This document shows, piece after piece, positions 42,253 to 53,227 of a DNA stretch of 64,000 nucleotides. The DNA comes from Aquiluna sp. (lineage in GTDB: Bacteria; Actinomycetota; Actinomycetes; Actinomycetales; Microbacteriaceae). Position numbers and translations under genes: made by a program. The notes beneath the pieces are model-generated. The model worked only from the letters and a program-made list of their open reading frames with translations, did not search any database and had not been told where the DNA came from. Numbering within the stretch: the first letter of the stretch is position 1; each line of letters opens with the position of its first letter. The stretch is taken from the NCBI GenBank assembly GCA_018402685.1, contig JAGYIJ010000002.1:620001-684000 (forward strand), given 5' to 3'.

Positions 42253-44802
42253 ATGTCTGGCCGCTCTGTTTTATCAGCGCTTGGGAACCTATTCAAATTC
42301 GGAATCCTCAGTGCTATCGCGGGCCTATTGTCTGTGGCGCTCTTGGCACCCGCCGTGGCTGTTGCCGGCGTGGTTACCACCACCGGCATCAGCATGTTTG
42401 AGGGTTTGCCGAACTACATCAGACCCATTAATGCCTCCCAGTCATCCTCTATTTATGCACTCAGGGATGGTGAGCCTGAGCAAATTGCGACTTTCTATCA
42501 CGAGAACCGAGTCGAGGTTCCTTTTGAGGAGATCTCCGAAAACCTAGTGAATGCGGTGGTCGCCACCGAGGACCCACGCTTTTATGAGCACGGTGGTGTG
42601 GATGTCATCTCGCTGATTCGTGCCACCTTGACTAACCTCGCCACCTTTGGTGAGGGTCCAGGTGCCTCGACAATCACCATGCAGTATGTGCGCCAGTCCC
42701 TGGTGGAGGTTGCGAACCTATCTGGTGACCGCGAGGCGATTGCAGAGGCGACCGAGGTCACAGTTGATCGCAAGCTGAGAGAAATCAGACTGGCCATCGC
42801 TCTCGAGCGCGAGGTCTCCAAAAAGGACATCCTTGCCGGTTATTTGAACCTGGTGTTTTTGGGCAACCAAATCAACGGCGTTGAAACCGCCTCACAGTAT
42901 TACTTTGGTGTGCCGGCTTCGAGACTCAACGTTCCTCAGGCTGCGTACTTGGCGGGAATGCTGAAATCCCCGAACGACTACAAGCCAGATGATTCAGACA
43001 ACCTCAATCGTGGAATGAGTCGACGCAACTACGTGATTCAAAACATGGCCAATGAGGGCTACATCACTCAGGCCCAGGCTGACGCCTATAAGAAATCTCC
43101 AATTCAAACGAAAATTACCAAGACCCGTCAGGGTTGCGAGGAGAACCAAACCACCGCATTCTTCTGCGACTTCACTGTTTGGACCATCCGCAACTCCCCG
43201 AGTTTGGAGTCACGTCTGAGGACCGCGAGTTGCTTTTGAAGCGCGGCGGGCTTGAGATTTTCACCACCCTGGATTTGGATGTCCAGCAAGCCGCATGGGA
43301 CTCGGTGATGGAGCGCTTACCTGCCTGAGAACGAGTGGGGCTTTGGAACCAGCGCGATCTCCGTTGAGGTTGGCACCGGTCGGATTGTTGCGATGGCGCA
43401 AAACCGCTACTTTGACCAGGCAGATGCTCCAGATATTGGCAGAACCAGCGTGAACTACTCAACCGATCGAGACTTTGGTGGGTCCTCAGGATTCCAACCC
43501 GGCTCGACCTACAAGATTTTTACCCTGGCCGAATGGCTCAAAAATGGCTACACCCTTGGCGATCACGTTGACGGTCGCATTTTCACCGGTGAGGATGTCG
43601 ATCTTGATGGCGAACCTGATGAGGTCAAGATCTGGGATGTCGCTGAGGAATTCACGGCAAGCTGCGGTGGAGTGGTGGGTCTCTGGGAGGTCAATAACTC
43701 CGGTGATAAGACCATTGATGACATCTCGGTTCAGCAAGCGGTCATTACCTCGCAGAACACCGCCTTTGCGGCCATGGCATCGAAGCTGGACCTGTGTGCA
43801 ATTCGAGACACCGCGGTTGCGTTCGGAGTTCATCGAGCAGATGGCGAGGAGCTTCAGTACTTCCCAGCATCGATTCTTGGCACCAATGAGGTAGCTCCTC
43901 TGACAATGGCCTCCGCCTATGCGGCAATTTCAAACAATGGCGTCTACTGCTCACCGATTGCAATTGACCGCGTCTTTGAGCGCATCACCGGTCAGGAGCT
44001 AGTGGTTCCAGAGAGCCTTTGCTCACAATCGGTCAACCCCGAGATAGCGGCAGCCATGACGCACTCACTAAAAGAGGTGATGCGAAGTGGCACCGGTGTT
44101 GCAGCCAACACCAACGATGGCACCCAGCTTGCGGGAAAGACCGGAACCACAGATGATCGCATTCACACCTGGATGGCGGGCTACTCAACAGAGGTTGCCA
44201 CCGCGGTCTGGGTTGGCAACGTAGTTGGCCTCACTCCACAAACCGGCAAGCGCGTGAACGACACTGCGGTGTCGAATATTCGCCATGCGGTTTGGAAAGA
44301 TGTCATGAGCGTGGCAAACACCAAGTATGAAAACGGTGAGTTCCCGATCGCCAATCAAAGGTATGTTCAACCGACAATTCTGAGAGTTCCTAACATTCAA
44401 GGTCTCGACCTTGACACCGCAGAGGTCCAACTTTTGGCTAACGAACTAAATGTTCAAATCGTCGAAGAAGAAGTTAGTTCAACTGAGCCAATTGGCTCAG
44501 TTGCCTACACCTTCCCAGAATTTGGTAGCGAAGTTCCAAGAGGATCAATCATCCAGGTGTTTGTCTCTGGTGGTGGACAGCAGTTTGTCCCAGAGGTGAC
44601 GGGCTTTAGCCTGGCCGATGGCTTCTCGGCTCTTGAGGCAATGGGGCTAATTCCTTCCTTCCCACAGCCGAGCCAGACTCAGTATCTAAACAAGTGTGAT
44701 CCGCTGCTTGGTGATGACGCCGTCCACTCCACCCTCCCGGCTGCAGGCGAGCCAGTGGTTGATGCCAGTGCAATCATCGTGATACCAAACCGATGTTCCT
44801 AG
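42253..44802 (+). CDS. Class A penicillin-binding protein with PASTA domains, frame broken twice
   Basis: A bifunctional peptidoglycan synthase, about 850 residues. N-terminal helix (18-42), glycosyltransferase domain with ATEDPRFYEHGGVD and GASTITMQYVRQ, transpeptidase domain with STYK (FQPGSTYK), SQN and KTGTTDD, and two C-terminal PASTA-type segments (RVPNIQGLDLDTAEVQL, VPEVTGFSLADGFSAL). Three frames cover it. A missing C at the CCCC of 43196-43199 joins NSPEFGVTSEDRELLLKRGG; an extra T at 43316-43318 joins ERYLPENEWGFG. Both breaks look like errors. It overlaps the phosphoesterase gene by ten bases. Start ATG 42253. Confidence 0.9.
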
Positions 44803-45617
44803 CCACAAACTCAGGTCCCTTTGAACTCATTGATCTCAGGGTTGAACTTGCGCCCCTAACCGGTCTCAGGGTGCTGCACATTTCAGATCTGCACTTCGCC
44901 CCATCGCAGTCTCGCAAAAGAGACTTCATCGCAAAGCTCGCGGATCTCAGCCCCGATTTAGTAATCAATACCGGCGACAACCTAGGGCACAAAGACGCCA
45001 TATCCCCAACCCTGAATGCCCTTGCACCGCTCTTAGATTTCCCAGGGGTTTTTGTGAACGGTTCGAACGACTACCGGGCCCCTAAACCAAAGAACCCGTT
45101 TTCTTATTTTGTGTCTCCCTCCAAAGTCTCAGCGCCGCAAAATCTAGACACCGAGCGCTTCATGAATGAACTTGAGGGTAGCGGCTGGCTAAACCTCAAT
45201 AACCGCTCTGGGAAGCTAACCCTGAAAAACAAGCAGCTGGGGTTCTTGGGCTTAGATGATCCGCACGAGAACCTAGACGATCTGATGTCTTTGGAAAAAC
45301 AAAGACAGGCAGTCGGCGAGGTTGATTTCCTGTTTGGAATTGCCCACGCCCCCTACCGCAGAGTAATTGATGCCTTTGCCACTTCTTCGGTGGGCATGAT
45401 GTTTGCCGGGCACACTCACGGTGGTCAGATTTGCCTACCCGGCAAAAGAGCGCTTGTCACAAATTGCGACCTCGATCGCAAATACGCAAGTGGTCTGTCG
45501 GCATGGGGTGAAGAGCATTCGATGCTGCTGCACGTCTCCCAGGGAATGGGCCAATCGATTTATGCGCCGATCAGGAAGTTCTGCCCTCCGGCAGCAACCC
45601 TGATCGAGTTCGTCTAG
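44793..45617 (+). CDS. Calcineurin-like metallophosphoesterase
   Basis: A 274-residue phosphoesterase. The metal-binding motifs are in order: SDLHF near 32, TGDN near 66, GSND near 90 (variant of GNHD) and GHTHGGQ near 206. The family is often called YkuE-like and is found next to class A PBP genes in actinobacteria. It overlaps the PBP stop, so it is part of that operon. The natural substrate is unknown. No signal peptide is evident. Confidence 0.87.
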   Translation: MFLATNSGPFELIDLRVELAPLTGLRVLHISDLHFAPSQSRKRDFIAKLADLSPDLVINTGDNLGHKDAISPTLNALAPLLDFPGVFVNGSNDYRAPKPKNPFSYFVSPSKVSAPQNLDTERFMNELEGSGWLNLNNRSGKLTLKNKQLGFLGLDDPHENLDDLMSLEKQRQAVGEVDFLFGIAHAPYRRVIDAFATSSVGMMFAGHTHGGQICLPGKRALVTNCDLDRKYASGLSAWGEEHSMLLHVSQGMGQSIYAPIRKFCPPAATLIEFV

Positions 45618-46678
45618 GCGAGCTCCTCGGCAATTAGCTCCGCAATTTCGTAGGTGTTGAGTGCAGCGCCCTTCTTGAGGTTGTCCCCCACCACAAACAG
45701 GTCGATGGTGTTCTCGAAATCTTCTGCCTGCCGAATCCTGCCAACAAAGGTTGGGTCCTGGCCCGCAACCTGCTCGGGGGTTGGATAGACGTTGTTAGCT
45801 GGGTCATCTAAAACAATGATGGTCGGCTGCTCTTCTAGTTCACGCCTAACCTGAATGTCCGTGATCTTTTCTTTGAAGGTGGCGTGAACGGCGAGCGAGT
45901 GCGAAACCTGCACTGGGACGCGAACGCAAGTTGCCGAGACCTTCAAATCACTAATGCCCAGAATCTTGCGAGATTCATTTCTAACCTTGAGCTCCTCGGA
46001 GGTGTGACCACCGTCTTTGAAGCTGCCGGCCGCAGGAATCACGTTGAGTGCGATTGGGTGGGCCCAGGGGCTTGAATCCATTGCGCCAGCTGCCTCCAGG
46101 TGCTCACGAACACCGCTGGTTGTGAGCCCTGCCTCGGGGTTCTCAGCAAGCAACTTGGTTTCTTTAGAAAGCTGGTCGATACCAACCGCGCCAGCACCAG
46201 AAACTGCCTGATAGCTAGAAACCACCAACTCGGTTAGCGTCCACTTGCGGTGCAGAGCACCTAGCGCCGCCATCATTGTCAGGGTCGTGCAGTTCGGGTT
46301 GGCGATAATTCCCAACGGCCTCGAGCGAGCCATCTCAGGGTTCACCTCTGGCACCACCAGAGGGACACTCGGGTTCATGCGGAAGGCCGCAGAGTTATCG
46401 ATCGCGACCACGCCCTTGCTGGCAGCAATTGGCGCCCAGACCTCGGAGACCTCATCTGGGACATCAAACATTGCAATGTCGATGCCCTCAAAGGCCTCTT
46501 CTGAAAGTGCTACGACTTTGTGCGGCTTGCCGTGAACCATGATCTCTTTGCCGGCACTGCGTGCCGAGGCAATCAGGCGAATCTCGCCCCAAATGTTCTC
46601 GCGAGCGTTGATGATGTCGATCATCACGGTGCCAACCGCTCCGGTTGCACCTACCAGGGCGAGATTTAGACCAGTCAT
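45614..46678 (-). CDS. asd: Aspartate-semialdehyde dehydrogenase
   Basis: Reduces aspartyl phosphate to the semialdehyde for lysine, threonine and methionine, and for cell-wall diaminopimelate. A 354-residue protein with nucleotide motif [11 protein letters not shown], catalytic Cys in [10 protein letters not shown] near 130 and the QAVSGAG block, and the substrate His in RVPVQVSHS near 255. It follows lysC by seven bases on the same strand, the usual actinobacterial order. Intact. Confidence 0.95.
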   Translation of the reverse strand: MTGLNLALVGATGAVGTVMIDIINARENIWGEIRLIASARSAGKEIMVHGKPHKVVALSEEAFEGIDIAMFDVPDEVSEVWAPIAASKGVVAIDNSAAFRMNPSVPLVVPEVNPEMARSRPLGIIANPNCTTLTMMAALGALHRKWTLTELVVSSYQAVSGAGAVGIDQLSKETKLLAENPEAGLTTSGVREHLEAAGAMDSSPWAHPIALNVIPAAGSFKDGGHTSEELKVRNESRKILGISDLKVSATCVRVPVQVSHSLAVHATFKEKITDIQVRRELEEQPTIIVLDDPANNVYPTPEQVAGQDPTFVGRIRQAEDFENTIDLFVVGDNLKKGAALNTYEIAELIAEELA

Positions 46679-46685
46679 CTACTGA

Positions 46686-47957
46686 TTACCTTCCGGTTCC
46701 TGTGTAAACAATGGCTGTGTCAGCGGCATCAAGCTCAAATGCGGTGTGGACAATGCGGGTGGCTTCCTTGAGCTGATCTGCTCGGGTCACTACCGAGATG
46801 CGGATCTCGGAGGTGGAGATCATCTCAATGTTGATACCGGCCTTTGCAAGTGCTCCAAACAGCTTGGCCGACACACCAGAGGAGGTCTTCATGCCGGCAC
46901 CAACAATCGAGAGCTTCCCAATTTCATCGTCGTGGCTAATTGACTGAAAACCGACATCGGCCTGCTTGGCCTTGAGGGCCTCTACGACCTTGTGGCGATC
47001 GGAGTGCGGCAGGGTAAAGGAGATATCTGAGAGGTGGTTCTCGTCTGTGGAGACGTTTTGAACAATCATGTCGATGTTCGCACCAGACTCAGACACCACC
47101 GAGAAGACCTCGGCAGCCTTGCCTGGCCTGTCAGGTAGACCTATAACGGTGATCTTGGCCTGGGTGTCATCGGTTGCCACGCCAGAAACGATTGGCTCTT
47201 CCATGTTGTCTCCTTCAATAGCCGTGTAAATAAGGGTGCCTGCATCCGCGCTGAAAGTCGAGCGAACCCGAATCGGCACCTGATGCCGTCTAGCAAATTC
47301 AACCGCGCGGATATAGAGAATCTTTGCGCCAGAGCTCGACAGCTCAAGCATGGAGTCAATGTCAATCTGAGCAAGCTTGTGGGCCCTTGGGACAATCCTT
47401 GGGTCAGCCGTATAGATTCCATCAACGTCTGAGTAGATCTCGCAAACATCTGCCTTCAAAGAGGCAGCCAGGGCGACAGCGGTAGTGTCCGAGCCACCCC
47501 TACCCAAAGTGGTGGTGTCGCCGTTTTCAAAACTAAAGCCCTGGAACCCGGCAACGATTGCAACCTCACCTGCCTCAAGACTCTTTCTAATGCGCTCGGG
47601 TTCAAGCTTCCAGATCCTGGCAGAGCCGTGAGCGGAGTCAGTTGAGATACCAGCCTGATAGCCGGTGAAGGACTTTGCCTTGCCACCCTGTTCGATGATT
47701 GCCATTGCCAATAGCGACATTGAGATGCGCTCGCCGGCAGTCAGCAAGACATCCATCTCGCGACCGTGCGGTTTAGAGGAGACCGATTCTGCCAAATCAA
47801 TTAGCTCATCGGTGGTGTCACCCATTGCCGAAACCACGACACAAACCTGGTTGCCATCAATCTGGGCCCGAATAATCCGCTCAGCAACGTGCTTGATCTT
47901 CTCTGCATCTGCAACCGAAGACCCACCGAACTTCTGCACGATAAGTGCCAAGGCCAT
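46686..47957 (-). CDS. lysC: Aspartate kinase
   Basis: Starts the aspartate pathway by phosphorylating aspartate. A 423-residue protein: kinase domain from VQKFGGSSVADAEKI, with GRGGSDTTAVALAA near 150, then two ACT domains that bind lysine/threonine (ITVIGLPDRPGKAAEVFSVV near 270; LSIVGAGMKTSSGVSAKLFG near 350). An internal second start making the beta subunit is known in relatives; I cannot confirm it here. Operon with asd. Confidence 0.95.
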   Translation of the reverse strand: MALALIVQKFGGSSVADAEKIKHVAERIIRAQIDGNQVCVVVSAMGDTTDELIDLAESVSSKPHGREMDVLLTAGERISMSLLAMAIIEQGGKAKSFTGYQAGISTDSAHGSARIWKLEPERIRKSLEAGEVAIVAGFQGFSFENGDTTTLGRGGSDTTAVALAASLKADVCEIYSDVDGIYTADPRIVPRAHKLAQIDIDSMLELSSSGAKILYIRAVEFARRHQVPIRVRSTFSADAGTLIYTAIEGDNMEEPIVSGVATDDTQAKITVIGLPDRPGKAAEVFSVVSESGANIDMIVQNVSTDENHLSDISFTLPHSDRHKVVEALKAKQADVGFQSISHDDEIGKLSIVGAGMKTSSGVSAKLFGALAKAGINIEMISTSEIRISVVTRADQLKEATRIVHTAFELDAADTAIVYTGTGR

Positions 47958-48004
47958 TCTCCTAATTGGGGGGATTGGATGCCGCCACCGGCATTCAAGA
48001 AATT

Positions 48005-48601
48005 CTAGTTGACTCGGCGCCTGCCCTCAAAAGCCCTGCCCAAAGTCATGTCATCGGCATATTCGAGATCGCCACCCACCGGCAGCCCGGAGGCGAGCTT
48101 GGAAACGGTGATTTCCATTGAACCTAGAAGCCTTGCAAGGTAGGTGGCAGTTGCCTCACCTTCCAGGTTCGGGTTGGTGGCAATGATGACCTCTTTGATC
48201 TCCGGATCCGCAAGCCGCTTCATGAGATCTTTGATTCTGAGCTGGTCGGGACCGATGCCCGCAATTGGGGAAATCGCTCCGCCTAAAACGTGATACAAAC
48301 CTCGAAACTCGTGAGTTCTCTCAATCGCATTGATGTCCTTCGAGTCCTCAACCACACACAGCGAAGCCTGCTCGCGCTTGGGGTCCGAGCAAATTCCACA
48401 CTTCTCAGCCTCTGAAACATTGCCGCAGACCTCGCAGAACCTGACCTTGGCCTTGGCCTCTTGAATCACATTGGCAAGACTCATTGCCACATCGGAATCG
48501 GATTCAATCAGGTGAAACGCAATGCGTTGAGCGCTCTTTGGGCCAACCCCGGGCAATCTGCCCAGTTCATCAATCAGGTCCTGAACTATGCCGTCATACA
48601 T
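48005..48601 (-). CDS. recR: Recombination mediator RecR
   Basis: Part of the RecFOR pathway that loads RecA at gaps. A 198-residue protein with a helix-hairpin-helix ([17 protein letters not shown]) at 13-29, the C4 zinc finger (FCEVCGNV...CGIC) near 55-72 and the Toprim domain beginning [10 protein letters not shown] near 80. Its start overlaps the stop of dnaX by one base, the classic dnaX-recR arrangement. Confidence 0.96.
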   Translation of the reverse strand: MYDGIVQDLIDELGRLPGVGPKSAQRIAFHLIESDSDVAMSLANVIQEAKAKVRFCEVCGNVSEAEKCGICSDPKREQASLCVVEDSKDINAIERTHEFRGLYHVLGGAISPIAGIGPDQLRIKDLMKRLADPEIKEVIIATNPNLEGEATATYLARLLGSMEITVSKLASGLPVGGDLEYADDMTLGRAFEGRRRVN

Positions 48602-50352
48602 CAGTCATCACCCTTGATCGGTTCTGCGCCGAGCACCTCGCGCAGCATGAACTCACCTGCGCGCTCGGGCTCTGATGGTTGCGCAGCAGCACTCTCTGCT
48701 GGCTTCTCATTGACTGGCTCCTCGAGCTCTTCCTCAGAAGTGAACTCCTCGGGCTCGGTTGGCTCCACCACCGGAGCGGTGATCTTCACCTCTGGAGCCT
48801 CGGCAATCTTGGCGCGGTATTTCACCGTCACGCCAAACATCTCGCGAATGACAGTCCTGAGGACTTCAGAGGCACCGTTTGAATTCTTGAAGGCATCGAC
48901 ATCTTTTTGGCTCTGGAACAACAAAGTCAGCACTTCATCTTGGTAATCCAACACCTTGGTCGTGAAGGCAACCGCCCAGGCAGAGCGCGACTTCTTGGAA
49001 AGCACATCCAAAATGTTTTGCCAATTGGCCTTAAACGCGTTGGTGCTCGGCTCTACCATTGACTTTTGAGGCGCCACATCAATCACCTCGGTTGGCTGGG
49101 AAGGTGGCTCTGGTTCTGCCTCCTTTTTAGGCGCAGCCTGCGTCTTTGGAGTTGCCCTGGTGGCCGGAGCAGCAACTGGGGCAGCCTCTGGTTTTGAAGG
49201 CGCTTTAATCTCGGCGGCTGGCTCAGCTCTCGCGGCCACCACATTCACCTGGGTTGCAGGAGCGAGCACTCTGGCGCAAAGAAGTTCTAGCTGCAGCCTC
49301 GGGTTTGAGGCTGCACTGGTTTCGGATAGGGCTTTCGAGGTTGCCTCTGCGGTCTGAGTTAGCTGAGCTAATCCAAAGCGGCTGGCTTGAATCGACAGCA
49401 GGTCAAACTGCTCTGGTCCCATGCCCCGCAAGATTGCCTTGGCATCACCACCCAAACTCGCAATCAGCATCAGGTCGCGCACGCGCTCTAGGAGATCCTC
49501 CAAGAACCTCCTGGCGTCCTGACCGGACTGAATGACCTTGTCCACTGCCTGAAAAGCCTTGGCGGCATCGAGTTCAGCAAAGGATTCAATAACCTCGCTC
49601 ATGAGTTCGTCATGGGTGAAGCCCAAGAGGTTTGTCGCTCTGACGTAGTCGATTTCTTTGCCATCGGTTCCTGCAATGAGCTGATCCAAAAGCGAAAGTG
49701 CGTCTCGCACCGAACCGCCAGATGCCCTGACAACCATCGGCATCACACCCTCTTGAGCGCTATAGCCCTCTGATTCCAAGACTTGCGTCAGGTAATCAAG
49801 CAGTTCACCTGGAGGAACCAGTCGGAACGGGTAGTGATGGGTTCTCGAGCGAATGGTTCCGATTACCTTTTCGGGTTCGGTGGTTGCGAAGATGAACTTC
49901 ACGTGAGCTGGTGGCTCTTCGACAATCTTTAGAAGGGCATTGAAGCCCTGCGGGGTGACCATGTGGGCCTCATCGAGAATGAAGATCTTGTAGCGGTCAC
50001 GAGCTGGAGCAAATATTGCGCGTTCCCTGAGATCTCGAGCATCATCAACACCGTTATGACTGGCGGCATCGATCTCAACAACATCCAAAGAGCCAGAGCC
50101 ACCGCGAGCAAGCTCGATGCAGCTTGGGCACTTGCCACAAGGAGTATCGGTTGGACCCTCGGCGCAGTTCAAGCACCGAGCCAGGATTCTGGCGCTGGTG
50201 GTCTTGCCACAACCCCTGGGGCCTGAGAACAGATAAGCGTGGTTCACGCGGTCAGCCTTTAGTGCTGAAATCAGTGGATCAGTGACCTGGGTTTGACCAA
50301 TCAGCTCGGCAAAGGATTCCGGGCGATATCTGCGGTAAAGGGCTGTGGTCAC
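48601..50352 (-). CDS. dnaX: DNA polymerase III subunits gamma/tau
   Basis: The clamp-loader ATPase, 583 residues. Walker [10 protein letters not shown] near 47, zinc Cys set (CLNC...CGKCPSC), Walker B LDEAHM near 127, sensor-1 region [16 protein letters not shown]. Domain III lies near 245-360, followed by an Ala/Pro/Glu-rich linker and a tau-like C-terminal domain ([21 protein letters not shown]). Unlike holB and topA it is not broken. A convincing ribosomal frameshift signal for a separate gamma form was not found. Confidence 0.95.
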   Translation of the reverse strand: MTTALYRRYRPESFAELIGQTQVTDPLISALKADRVNHAYLFSGPRGCGKTTSARILARCLNCAEGPTDTPCGKCPSCIELARGGSGSLDVVEIDAASHNGVDDARDLRERAIFAPARDRYKIFILDEAHMVTPQGFNALLKIVEEPPAHVKFIFATTEPEKVIGTIRSRTHHYPFRLVPPGELLDYLTQVLESEGYSAQEGVMPMVVRASGGSVRDALSLLDQLIAGTDGKEIDYVRATNLLGFTHDELMSEVIESFAELDAAKAFQAVDKVIQSGQDARRFLEDLLERVRDLMLIASLGGDAKAILRGMGPEQFDLLSIQASRFGLAQLTQTAEATSKALSETSAASNPRLQLELLCARVLAPATQVNVVAARAEPAAEIKAPSKPEAAPVAAPATRATPKTQAAPKKEAEPEPPSQPTEVIDVAPQKSMVEPSTNAFKANWQNILDVLSKKSRSAWAVAFTTKVLDYQDEVLTLLFQSQKDVDAFKNSNGASEVLRTVIREMFGVTVKYRAKIAEAPEVKITAPVVEPTEPEEFTSEEELEEPVNEKPAESAAAQPSEPERAGEFMLREVLGAEPIKGDD

Positions 50353-50414
50353 CCAGCTAGCTTAACGAGAAATTCAGACAGCTGATTATCCAGGCTCAGC
50401 TGGATGTTAAAAAA

Positions 50415-50505
50415 GGGACCCCTCGCGCACCCGTCAGAGCTCAGTTACCCTTGCTATCTCTCGATCCTGGGGGGTTTAGCCAAGGTGACGCCACGCGAGG
50501 AGTCG
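50415..50505 (-). ncRNA. ffs: Signal recognition particle RNA (4.5S type)
   Basis: A minus-strand RNA next to dnaX, its usual place. The conserved domain IV core is visible: CAGG, then ATC-GAGA-GAT as the apical stem with a GNRA tetraloop, then AGCAA and GGGTAAC on the return strand. Outer strands pair (CTCGCGTGGCGTCA with TGACGGGTGCGCGAG). It ends at a run of six T residues (50409-50414 on the plus strand as A). Ends are approximate. Confidence 0.88.
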
Positions 50506-50581
50506 ACTCAAGTCTATTGGCATGCGAAGCGTTCGGTTGGGGCAATGACACCCACTGGAGCGAAACAATCGAAAAGTCTCA

Positions 50582-50612
50582 AATGATAAATTGATAAATT
50601 CAATTTATCATT
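50582..50612. repeat. AT-rich perfect hairpin between the SRP RNA and mmsA
   Basis: Twelve-base perfect arms (AATGATAAATTG / CAATTTATCATT) around a 7-base loop, just beyond the 3' end of mmsA and upstream of the SRP RNA. It may be the mmsA terminator or a binding site near the ffs promoter. It is far more AT-rich than the surroundings. Confidence 0.45.
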
Positions 50613-50631
50613 ACAGCACTGAGTCCAATTA

Positions 50632-52121
50632 TTAGTTCTGCGGGAAACCTAGATTCAAGCCACCATGTGATGGGTCTAGCCAGCGAGAGGTGACAACTTT
50701 GGTGCGGGTGAAGAACCTAAAGCCCTCTTCACCATGAGCCCTGGAGTCACCGAACAGTGAGTGCTTCCAGCCACCAAATGAGAAATACGCCACCGGCACC
50801 GGAATTGGAACGTTGATGCCAACCATGCCAACCTCGACCTCGTTCTGGAACTTTACTGAGCAGCACCACCATCGTTGGTAAAGATCGCAGTTCCATTGCC
50901 AAAGGCACCGGAGTTGATCAGATCCAGACCCTCTTGGTAGGTGTTGACACGAACCACGGAAAGCACTGGTCCAAAGATCTCCTCTTTGTAGGCAGCGGAT
51001 GTCAATGGAACCTTGTCCAACAGGGTTGGGCCCAGCCAGTAACCACCGGCATCGCCATCTGGGTTCACGTCGCGACCATCAACAACCACTGAGGCGCCGT
51101 CTTGCTTCGCGATATCGATGTAGGAGGCAACCTTGTCGCGGTGCTGAAGAGTTACCAGTGGCCCCATGTCGCAGGAGCGCCTGCCATCGCCGACCTTGAT
51201 CTGCTTAATTCGCTCCGCAATCTTGGAAATCAACTCATCTGCCACCGGCTCAACAGCAACCACAACCGAGATCGCCATGCAGCGCTCTCCGGCAGAGCCG
51301 AAGCCTGCGTTGATGGCGCTATCGGCGACCAAATCTAGATCGGCATCGGGTAGAACCAGCATGTGGTTCTTAGCTCCTCCTAGTGCCTGAACCCGCTTGC
51401 CATGGACAGAAGAAGTCTCGTAGATGTAGCGAGCGATAGGTGTGGAGCCAACAAAGCTAATGGCCTGCACGTCCGGGTGAGTCAACAGCCCGTCAACGGC
51501 CTCCTTATCACCCTGCAGGACATTGAAGACACCATCGGGAAGCCCAGCTTCCTTCCAAAGCTCTGCCATCCAGATGGCAGCGCTGGGGTCCTTTTCGCTG
51601 GGCTTTAGGACAACGGTGTTGCCCGCAGCAATTGCCACTGGGAAGAACCACATCGGCACCATTGCCGGGAAGTTAAAGGGGCTGATGATTCCAACGACAC
51701 CCAAAGGCTGGTTCAGCGAGTAAACGTCAACATTGGTGGATGCGTTTTCCGAGAATGAGCCAGTCAAAAGGTGCGGCAGACCACAGGCAAACTCAACAAC
51801 CTCTTGGCCTCTTGTGATCTCACCAAGGGCATCGGAGAGCACCTTGCCATGCTCTGAGGTGATGATCTCGGCTAGCTCAGGCTTCTTGGCATTTAGAAGC
51901 TCGCGGAAGTTAAACAGCACCTGCTGGCGCTTGGTGACAGAGGTGTCTCGCCAGGAAGGAAAGGCGGCCTTTGCAGCTGCAATGGTCTGATTGATTTCGT
52001 CTTGGTTGGCAAAGCCAACCGACTTAGTTTGCTGGCCCAGGGCTGGATCAAAGACTTGACCCTCTCTGATTGATTTTGATTGAACTGCCGAGCCATTTAT
52101 CCAGTGAGGAACTAGCTGCAT
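50632..52121 (-). CDS. mmsA: CoA-acylating methylmalonate-semialdehyde dehydrogenase, frame broken once
   Basis: An aldehyde dehydrogenase that makes propionyl-CoA from methylmalonate semialdehyde (valine, or acetyl-CoA from malonate semialdehyde in inositol breakdown), about 500 residues. Catalytic Cys is in [12 protein letters not shown] near 280; the family block [23 protein letters not shown] sits in a second frame. The two frames join near 50852-50860 (AAQ then [14 protein letters not shown]). The start is ATG 52121 ([11 protein letters not shown]), with AAAGGGTGATAGC upstream; an earlier start at 52142 is less likely. It stands alone next to tRNA-Ser; no other mms or iol genes are here. 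Confidence 0.85.
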
Positions 52122-52203
52122 TGCTATCACCCTTTCCACCAAGAACTCTACCCAAGGAATCTGGGGTTAGTTTCGATAGCCAATTGCTACTAGACTCTCC
52201 CTC

Positions 52204-52291
52204 GGAGAATTCGCCTAGTGGCCTATGGCGCACGCTTGGAAAGCGTGTTGGGTGCAAGCCCTCAGGGGTTCGAATCCCCTATTCTCCGCCA
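52204..52291 (+). tRNA. tRNA-Ser (anticodon GGA)
   Basis: A class II tRNA with a long variable arm. Acceptor GGAGAAT / ATTCTCC, anticodon loop CTTGGAAAG (anticodon GGA, serine UCC), T-arm with TTCGAAT, discriminator G and encoded CCA (52289-52291). A 3' fragment like its end recurs at 53978, suggesting that it too served as an integration site. Confidence 0.93.
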
Positions 52292-52293
52292 GC

Positions 52294-52345
52294 AACTCCC
52301 TTGATTTAGAGCGTTGAACAGTCTATTGAGAGGGAGTTTTTGTTT
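52294..52345 (+). terminator. Probable terminator after tRNA-Ser
   Basis: Eight-base arms (AACTCCCT / AGGGAGTT) close a large, partly paired loop and are followed by TTTGTTT. It starts just after the CCA of tRNA-Ser. The long loop lowers certainty. Confidence 0.45.
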
Positions 52346-52378
52346 GCTCAGGTCCGCAAGACTCGTCTGGGTGAGATT

Positions 52379-52398
52379 TTTATACCATGTGGTATAAA
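52379..52398 (+). promoter_or_regulatory. Operator-like palindrome of the FAS1-TetR operon
   Basis: Perfect 9-base half-sites TTTATACCA and TGGTATAAA around a TG centre, ending six bases before the start codon at 52405. Size and symmetry are typical of a TetR-family operator, and a TetR gene is the second gene of the operon. Autoregulation is inferred. Confidence 0.65.
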
Positions 52399-52404
52399 TA
52401 AGAG

Positions 52405-53227
52405 ATGAAGATCAAGACAAGCCAGACCACAAGGTTTCCAAATCGCTCGAAGTACTCCCTCGCACTTGTTGGAACGCTTGTTTATGACAATGACTTCTCC
52501 CGCTATGGGAGCCGCCGTGCTCCAAGCTGACGGAGAATCAGGCAGTTGGGGAAGCTATGAATACGTCTGCCCTTCAGACTCCTCGACCATAACCCCAATC
52601 AGTGTTCTTGCGGAAACAGGCAACCATGATGTGTTCTTAGGACTGTTCGAGGAGTATGACCCCGAAGGGTTTGCAATCTTGTCTGATCCGATTCTTGCGG
52701 ACAAAACAGTTTGGGCTCCGATAGATACCGCATTTGAGTCGATAGCCGGGGATTTGGAAAATCTAGAAGCTGATCAAATCAAGGAAGTGCTTGGTTACCA
52801 CATTAGCCCGCCGAGATCTGAGCCCTCAGGCGCCTACCCGGTATTAACACCCAAATTCCTAGCTGATGGCGGAGAACTAAAACACAGAACTAGAACCGGA
52901 GTCCTCACCGGATCCGATCAGCGGACCCTTACTTCAACCCAGGCAGAGATTCTGGTGATTGAGGGTATTGAGATTCTCCCGACCTCGTGGTGCGTTGCTG
53001 CCGGTTCGGTGTTCTCGATAAATGAGGTGATTCTCGATGTGGAGCCACCAGGGTTTATTGAAAAGACCTATAACCAAACGATCCGCATTCTCTTCTATGA
53101 CGACATCCGCTTCTTAATCTATTCACTGGGTGGGTCGATAGTCATCGGGATAGGAGTATCACTAGTTTTGGGACGAACTAAAGAAGAGAAAATCACAGAG
53201 CTAGAAGTGAACCCCAATGGAAACTGA
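52405..53227 (+). CDS. Membrane-anchored FAS1 (fasciclin)-domain protein, frame broken once
   Basis: A secreted or surface protein, about 273 residues. The ATG at 52405 opens a signal peptide (MKIKTSQTTRFPNRSKYSL) that runs into LALVGTLFMTMTSPAMGA if one T is removed near 52477-52478; the remaining frame starts at 52466. A FAS1 domain lies at about residues 60-215 (TVWAPIDTAFESIAGDLENL, EVLGYHISP), ending in SWCVAAGSVFSINEVIL. One C-terminal membrane helix (LIYSLGGSIVIGIGVSLVLG) and a basic tail follow. FAS1 domains mediate adhesion; the ligand is unknown. It overlaps the TetR gene by 11 bases and lies inside the tRNA-Ser islet. Confidence 0.72.

Noticed and set aside
49115-49145. Programmed ribosomal frameshift in dnaX making gamma
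   Set aside because: The AAA AAG codons here are preceded by T, not A, and there is no upstream ribosome-like stimulator or clear stem. The frame is intact to the tau-like end.
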